From positions 73,125,859 through 73,189,858 of the forward strand of contig CM072886.1 in the NCBI GenBank assembly GCA_037013685.1: 64,000 nucleotides of DNA. The letters run 5' to 3'. Both the position numbers and the translations under genes were made by a program. Below, piece by piece: positions 58,831 to 64,000 of this stretch (position 1 is the first letter of the stretch; the number at the start of each line of letters is the position of its first letter). Source of the DNA: Acridotheres tristis. Lineage: Eukaryota; Chordata; Aves; Passeriformes; Sturnidae. The notes under the pieces were generated by a model that made no database searches, was not told the origin of the DNA, and was given only the letters and a program-made list of their open reading frames with translations.

Positions 58831-59417
58831 ATGGTTTAATCCCAGCCTGCAGCCAAGCACCATGCAGGTGCTCACTCACCCACCCACCAGCAGGATTGGA
58901 GAGAGAATAGCAAGAGCAAAAGGTAGAAAACTCAAGGGTTGAGATAAAGACAGTTTAAGAAGGAAAGCAAAAGTTGTGCCCATAAGTAAAGTAAAATAAG
59001 GAATTATTCTCAGCTTCCCATGGGCAGGCAGGTGTTCAGCCATCTGCAGGAGGGCAGGGCCCCATCATGTCTAACAGTGACTTGGGAAGACAAACACCAT
59101 CACTCCAAATGTCCCCCCTTTCCTCCTACTTCCCCCCAGTTACATGCTGAGCATGATGTCATACAGTCTGGAAGATCCCTATGGTCAGCTGAGGTCACCT
59201 GTCCTGGCTGTGTCTCCTCCCACCCCCTAAGCACCCCCAATTTCCATGCCAGCATGGCTGTATGAAAAGCAGAAAAGGCCTTGACTCTGTGTAAGTCCTG
59301 CCCAGCAATAACAAAATCATCTCTGTATTATCAACCCTGTTTTCAGCACAAATCCAAAACACAGCCCCACACCAGCCACTGTGAAGAGTATTAACTCTAT
59401 CCAGGCATAAACCAACA
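58831..59417 (-). mobile_element. ERV LTR, family A (solo)
   Basis: It is clearly similar to 10516-11085 along its full length. Shared exact strings include ttgagataaagacagtttaa, gggcaggcaggtgttcagcc, gggccccatcatgt and cccagcaataacaaaatcat. Its sense start is tgttggtttatgcctggata, at the 59417 end. The TATA box kept in the 10516 copy is changed here ('gttacatgctg' on the plus strand), so its promoter is probably dead. The outermost bases on the 58831 side are missing or replaced by the neighbouring LTR. The open frame at 59020-59265 corresponds to the one at 10645-10902 in the related copy; both are repeat-derived. Confidence 0.85.
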
Positions 59418-60556
59418 CATTCTACCTCTTGTGTCCTGTCAGGCTAATCTCAGCCTCCAATACAGGGCATCCCCCTGTCACTACAGGCAAGTCACTGATC
59501 AGTACAGGAATAATACTGTATTCACTGATAATTGTTGAAAATCCTGTCCTACGTAGTAAAATAATTTTTTATTTCTTGGGAGTCAGGACCAATAGGTAAA
59601 TAAATACACTTTCTTTTGGTAGGAATATAGTGCTGAAATTTGTGATTCCCATTAAATAATAGTTTCCATTTAACTCAGAAATACAAATGTATCTTGGTAG
59701 GATGGAGATTTGAAAGTATATGGAAGAGAAGAAATAATGTCCTGAAATAGAACTCTATTCTTTTGGCTCTTGAAGAAAAAGGAAATAATGTTTTAATAAT
59801 AATCTGCCAGTTTTGGCCCAGATAGAATTTTTTAAAAAAACCTTATATCTATTTTCAAAATCAGAAATTCCAGGATCTTTTTTTTTTTTTTTTTAAGCTA
59901 AAAAACTGCTCAACTCTGATCTTAATGGAAAAGTATTTTGCTAGCTCAAAGTTTTCCAGTGGATCAGTTTAATCCTGTAAATCCTCAGCACAGATAGGGC
60001 CTATTTCAGTACAAGTATACAGTGCTGTGTTAGCACTGTTGCGGTGAAGGCTGCTTTAGGTAGAGCAAATAACCTCCCTAGAGCAGCAAAGAAAACCTGA
60101 GTTATAAAATAATTTTCCAAATATTCATGAACAGAGTTTTGGGAACCCCTTCAAAGAGCTTTTCATCCCTCACCTGACACTCTGTAAAAAACTTTAATCT
60201 TGCTTAGGAGTAATAGGTAATTTGGCACCAAATGACCTTATCAAATTTTATCAAAAGGAAAAGCAATACAACCAGATTCCCTCAAGTGATTTCTTGGAAG
60301 CACTTTTAATATAACGTTCAACCAGGGATTTTTTTTATCACTTTCTTTTAACACAACTTTATCTGGGACCATGTTAAACTGATGCTAGAACACTCTCATC
60401 TACTATAACTCAAGCATTAACTTTTTCACTTAAACGTATTATGTTCTATTAAAAAAAAAAAACAATAAAACTTTAGAAATATATATAGAACATTTCTGCT
60501 TTTTGTACATCATCTTTGATTTGTATATAGCAGTAGCTGAAAGCTGATGAATACAC
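59418..60556. other. AT-rich noncoding stretch
   Basis: No gene or element recognised; a 17-base T run lies at 59878-59894. Confidence 0.5.
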
Positions 60557-60875
60557 TAGGGAAATAGTGCTTAACTAACCTGATTGTCTTCCATGATGGG
60601 ACAATGTCTGGATGGATGAGGGAAGAGCAGGGGATATTGTCTGCCTTAATTTCAGTAAGGCTTTTGGCACTGCCTCTCATGGTATCCTCATGTTGAAGCT
60701 CAGAGTGGGCAGTGGAGTGGATTGAGAGCCAGCTGCGTGGCAGATTGCAGAGGGCTGTGAGCAGTGGCACAGAACAGAGTCTGGCTGGAGGCTGTCACTA
60801 GAGGTGTCCCCCAATGTTCAGTGATGGGCCCAAATATTGTTTAACTTATTCACCTGTGAAGGGAGAGATATCAGA
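60557..60875 (+). mobile_element. CR1 LINE fragment, RT palm
   Basis: The plus-strand translation reads VCLNFSKAFGT (60639-60671) at RT motif A, where the catalytic Asp is replaced by Asn and a later Asp by Gly. Then comes a tract ending in RGVPQCSVMGP (near 60802-60834), the PQG motif with Gly changed to Cys, then a stop. Order and spacing fit CR1 ORF2. The 86-codon minus-strand frame at 60510-60770 is antisense to it. Confidence 0.82.
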
Positions 60876-63800
60876 GAGAATATCAAACCTAAAATATTTC
60901 CACAACTTTAGAATATTTAGGAAGTTTTCCAGATTAAAAAAAGACTGTAGTGGAAGGATGTACCCAGTGTGCTTGTGCAAGCTATGTTAGTAGGTTTGTT
61001 CATTAAAAATCAGGTTAATTTGTTTGGCTTATTTTTTGTAGTCCTTCGCATGGAGGTCTTGGTGGTAAGACTGTAATGTTAACTTGTTCTTGACTTAACC
61101 TTTTCATCATTTCAATCAGCTGAACAGCATTCCTGTTGTTTTTGTTTGGTTTGGTTTTTTTCAGGTAGAGTGAGGATAGGGAAACAGAGTGTACTTGAGT
61201 AAATTTGAAGTTTTATGGAAAAGAAACTAGATGTGTTACAGTAAGGATCGGAGTATGTGCTTAACTAAATCTTTTAAAGGAATGACCAACAAATTTTTAC
61301 AACATTATCAATTAGGTAAAGATAGAATAACTAAAAAGAAGTTTGACTAGCTGTGGACCAAGTTTAGTAACTTCTATTGAATAATCTTTTCTATAATGCT
61401 TGTGGTAAGGATAGCTGAGGATCTTTTTTTCTGAATATATATTCATTTTACTTGGTTTTAAATGTTTAGTTTAAAAATGGAATGTTAAACAGAGATATTT
61501 TTATAAAACCCTTAAAATCTAGACACCAACATGAATTATGCATTATTTAAAGAATGCAACATATCTTTATTATTGTAAATGGAGACTATTACATATTTTT
61601 ATTCTGCTGTCTTCTGTAAATTGTTTAAACTTCAGGGATGTTTACTGAATCACAAAGCAAAAATTGATTAGTGTTTTGGATCAATAGAGCTAGTTGAAAT
61701 ATTTATTTCTTTAAATAGCTTGCCATATTTTATATGACCAGATACAACATCTCATTCTGTATTGAGATCAGAAGCCAAGTATCAAAAAAAAAAACAAAAA
61801 AAACAAAAAAAAAGGAAAAGCCATTGCTGTAGAAATTCTCCCACGTTTAGGTAGCCATACCCCAAGAATGATGCACACTTTACAATCAAGTATCTGGTCA
61901 AAATCCTTTTCACTAGATTGCAGAAATGAAACTGAAAAAATTTCTCATGAAGTCTGATAATAGGCCCTCTTTCATAAGAGCAATGTACAAGAGAAGACCA
62001 ACTCAAATGGACAGCTGAGAAGAAATTAAAATGCAAATAAAAATGAGGAGCTGATGAACACAATATTTTTGAGATATTTTGAGAAAAAAAAATGTAAGTA
62101 ATATGTGTAAGTTTATACTCAGAGTATTTTGGTCTTGACATCCTGGAAGTAAAGAAACAAGGAAAGTCGGAGAGTTGAACAAACCTGAGTAGATGCTTGC
62201 ATGATGAATTGTTGTTGACCAGTACAACACTGACTTTAAAAGTCAAGTGTAAAATTTGCACCCATAAATGTAGGAATCTCAAGAAATAGCTGATATCCCA
62301 CTTTATCAATTGCTGCATACAGAATTTCTGGGATATTTATTTCAAAGACTCTAAAAATCCTGGACTCTTTTCAGAAGCAATCTGTCATAATTATCTGTGT
62401 TATAAGAAGGTTTAAGGACTGATTGAAACATATTAAACTAAGTTAAAAGATTTTAGTGATATTTCTTTTTATTTTGTACATTTATTCACATATAAATGGT
62501 TGTTAAGTAGATTTATTCATGCTTAAACTGATCATAGATCCATGTTACTCTCTAAAATTCTCTGGCAAAAAAAAAATCATACTGTTATTGCAAAGAACAC
62601 ACAAAAACACAGACTGTGCTCTATTACTCACTAGAGGGTGCTTTCAGAAAAAAAAGCCTGAAAATCATGATTTAATTAAGATTTATAAATCTACTCCATA
62701 TAGAAACTAAGAATGCATTCAGAATTCAAGTTATGTGCATGTTAATATTTGGAGAAAAGCCCACCACATTCAATATAGAACAAATGAAAAAATCTGACAA
62801 CAGATGGATGTGTCTTTTGCACACAGTTTATACAAAAATACATACATAAGTATATATACACTTGTATTAACATATATCTGCATGTATAGATCTGTAAATA
62901 GATATAGGTGTATTCATATAAGCCTACATAAGGAGAATTAATAGCAGAAATAAAAATAAGTCAGAGAAAGAAGAAAATAAATCTGACATATATTGTCATT
63001 TTTATCATTTGATAAGCTTGTGAAATAAAATTCTAGCTTGACTAGAATTAAAGCAAAACCTTCTAATTCCATAACAGAATCAAAAATCCACCTCTTATGC
63101 TTACATTCAGACCAGTCATTACAAAAATTAATTCTTTATATAATTTAACTGAAGAAAAGGAAATATGTATGGGATGCATTTTCTTCTGATATTTCCTAGT
63201 CCCTTAAAGCATGAATATAACTCAAGATCACAAAGGTATCTTAAAATTGATCTCTTGTTAATTAGTGGAATAGTTAATGAAAGAAAGCTAAGACTTTTTC
63301 ACAGGTTTTCCTTCCTTGAATGACTAACTTGGTCATATGCCTGACTTATACAAGGAGGAGAATTGAATCAAGAAAACATTAGCATTCATGTATTCTAACT
63401 TGCAATGAAAAATTCCTCACTTAATAATTAATTAGATTGTAAACTGAATACTCTTTGAGATCAATACCCAGATGAAACTGATCATGTTGCTGAAAATAAG
63501 GACTGAGAATAAGTGGGAACAGAAGTGTGACATATAAGAGATAGGAGTAAAACTGACTTTTAATGAGAGGAAAGTTATTAGCTCATTATAGAAAACGCAG
63601 GAGGGACTGGGTTACCATATAACTGTTGTATGAGTCAAATGGGGTGAATAAATTTGAGCTGTCAGTAGGTGACTGTAACAGAACAGCAGATAATATGAAG
63701 TAAAATATAGATTTAAATCCATATAGGAATTGTCCATCATAGAAAAACATTATAGAAGGCCGTATCCATACTCTTCGAAGGTACTGCTATTATGATCAAA

Positions 63801-63949
63801 TAAAAGTTTACATTTTGTCATACATCTGGTCATTAGAAGAAGAAATTCCTAAGGAAAAGGATTCCATTTGTTACTGCGTTTGAAATTAGAAAACCTGACT
63901 GAGGTTTTTAGAATTCTCCTTTTTTTTTTTTTTTTTTACTCCTATGACT
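60876..63949. other. AT-rich noncoding stretch
   Basis: No gene or element recognised. It contains an A-rich tract (61784-61813), a TATA/ATAC-rich tract (62821-62915) and an 18-base T run (63920-63937). The longest open frame of the window (61782-62318, minus, 178 codons) lies here, but it ends in a phenylalanine run from the A-rich tract and shows no domain. Confidence 0.5.
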
Positions 63950-64000
63950 CCTATTCTTTACTGAGAGAGTGAGAGTGCTGGGGGAACTGGAACAGGTTTC
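63950..64000 (+). mobile_element. CR1 LINE 3' fragment, cut by window end
   Basis: 'ctgagagagtgagagtgctg' followed by 'ggaactggaacaggttt' resembles the ORF2 C-terminal block also seen at 26250-26290 (a valine- and arginine-rich step ending in HW). Only about 50 bp lie inside the window, so the call is tentative. Confidence 0.5.

Noticed and set aside
61782..62318. 178-codon open frame on the minus strand, the longest in the window
   Set aside because: Its C-terminal end is a phenylalanine run read from an A-rich tract. It shows no domain and overlaps a second open frame; typical of AT-rich noncoding DNA.
62821..62915. A TATA/ATAC-rich tract as a microsatellite
   Set aside because: Motifs are mixed and not in a steady period; it is simply AT-rich with short ATAC and ATAT groups.

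Overview
The window looks like nuclear DNA from a bird, most likely a songbird (Passeriformes). It is AT-rich and sparse in genes. Its recognisable content is the avian repeat set: truncated CR1 LINE copies, several kinds of endogenous-retrovirus (ERV) LTR, one degenerate ERV pol block, and one short SINE with a tRNA-Ile-like head and a CR1-like tail. That last combination is the TguSINE1 type known from songbirds. Family assignments rest on recognising motifs by eye; no search was run. I found no host protein-coding gene, rRNA, functional tRNA or CRISPR array. Most likely the window is intergenic or lies inside a very large intron.

Layout. 1-4023 is unassigned AT-rich sequence. 4024-5048 holds a minus-strand LTR end and a minus-strand CR1 that has lost its reverse-transcriptase (RT) core. 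9840-10327 (minus) has two overlapping, protein-like open frames of unknown origin. 10516-11085 is a minus LTR (here called family A). 14560-15130 is an old plus-strand CR1. 16921-18247 is a plus LTR of a second kind (family B), split by a 291-bp solo LTR of a third kind (family C) with exact 7-bp flanking repeats. 21655-22080 may be a very old LINE. 25745-26445 holds two CR1 pieces arranged head to head. 27550-28275 is a GC-rich minus LTR (family B-like) ending in an 11-bp minisatellite. 30103-30679 is a plus family A solo LTR. 30680-42194 is 11.5 kb in which I recognise no mobile element. 42195-42750 (family A, minus), 43457-44503 (family B, plus), 45641-46270 (CR1, minus) and 48270-48930 (family B 5' part, plus, with five 40-bp repeats) follow.

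The richest part is 54231-59417. A family A LTR has ERV internal sequence on both sides. Downstream is a pol remnant (RT thumb, RNase H, integrase) with many frameshifts, stops and lost catalytic residues, and the SINE sits inside the integrase. Two minus-strand LTRs of different families then abut each other. 60557-60875 is a CR1 RT fragment, and another CR1 fragment runs off the right end.

None of these elements appears able to move. What the window records is a history of insertion, nesting, deletion and local repeat expansion. I found no convincing new biological system. The best leads are the LTR flanked on both sides by internal sequence, the nested LTR, the repeat that is open in all six frames, and the unexplained open frames near 10 kb.
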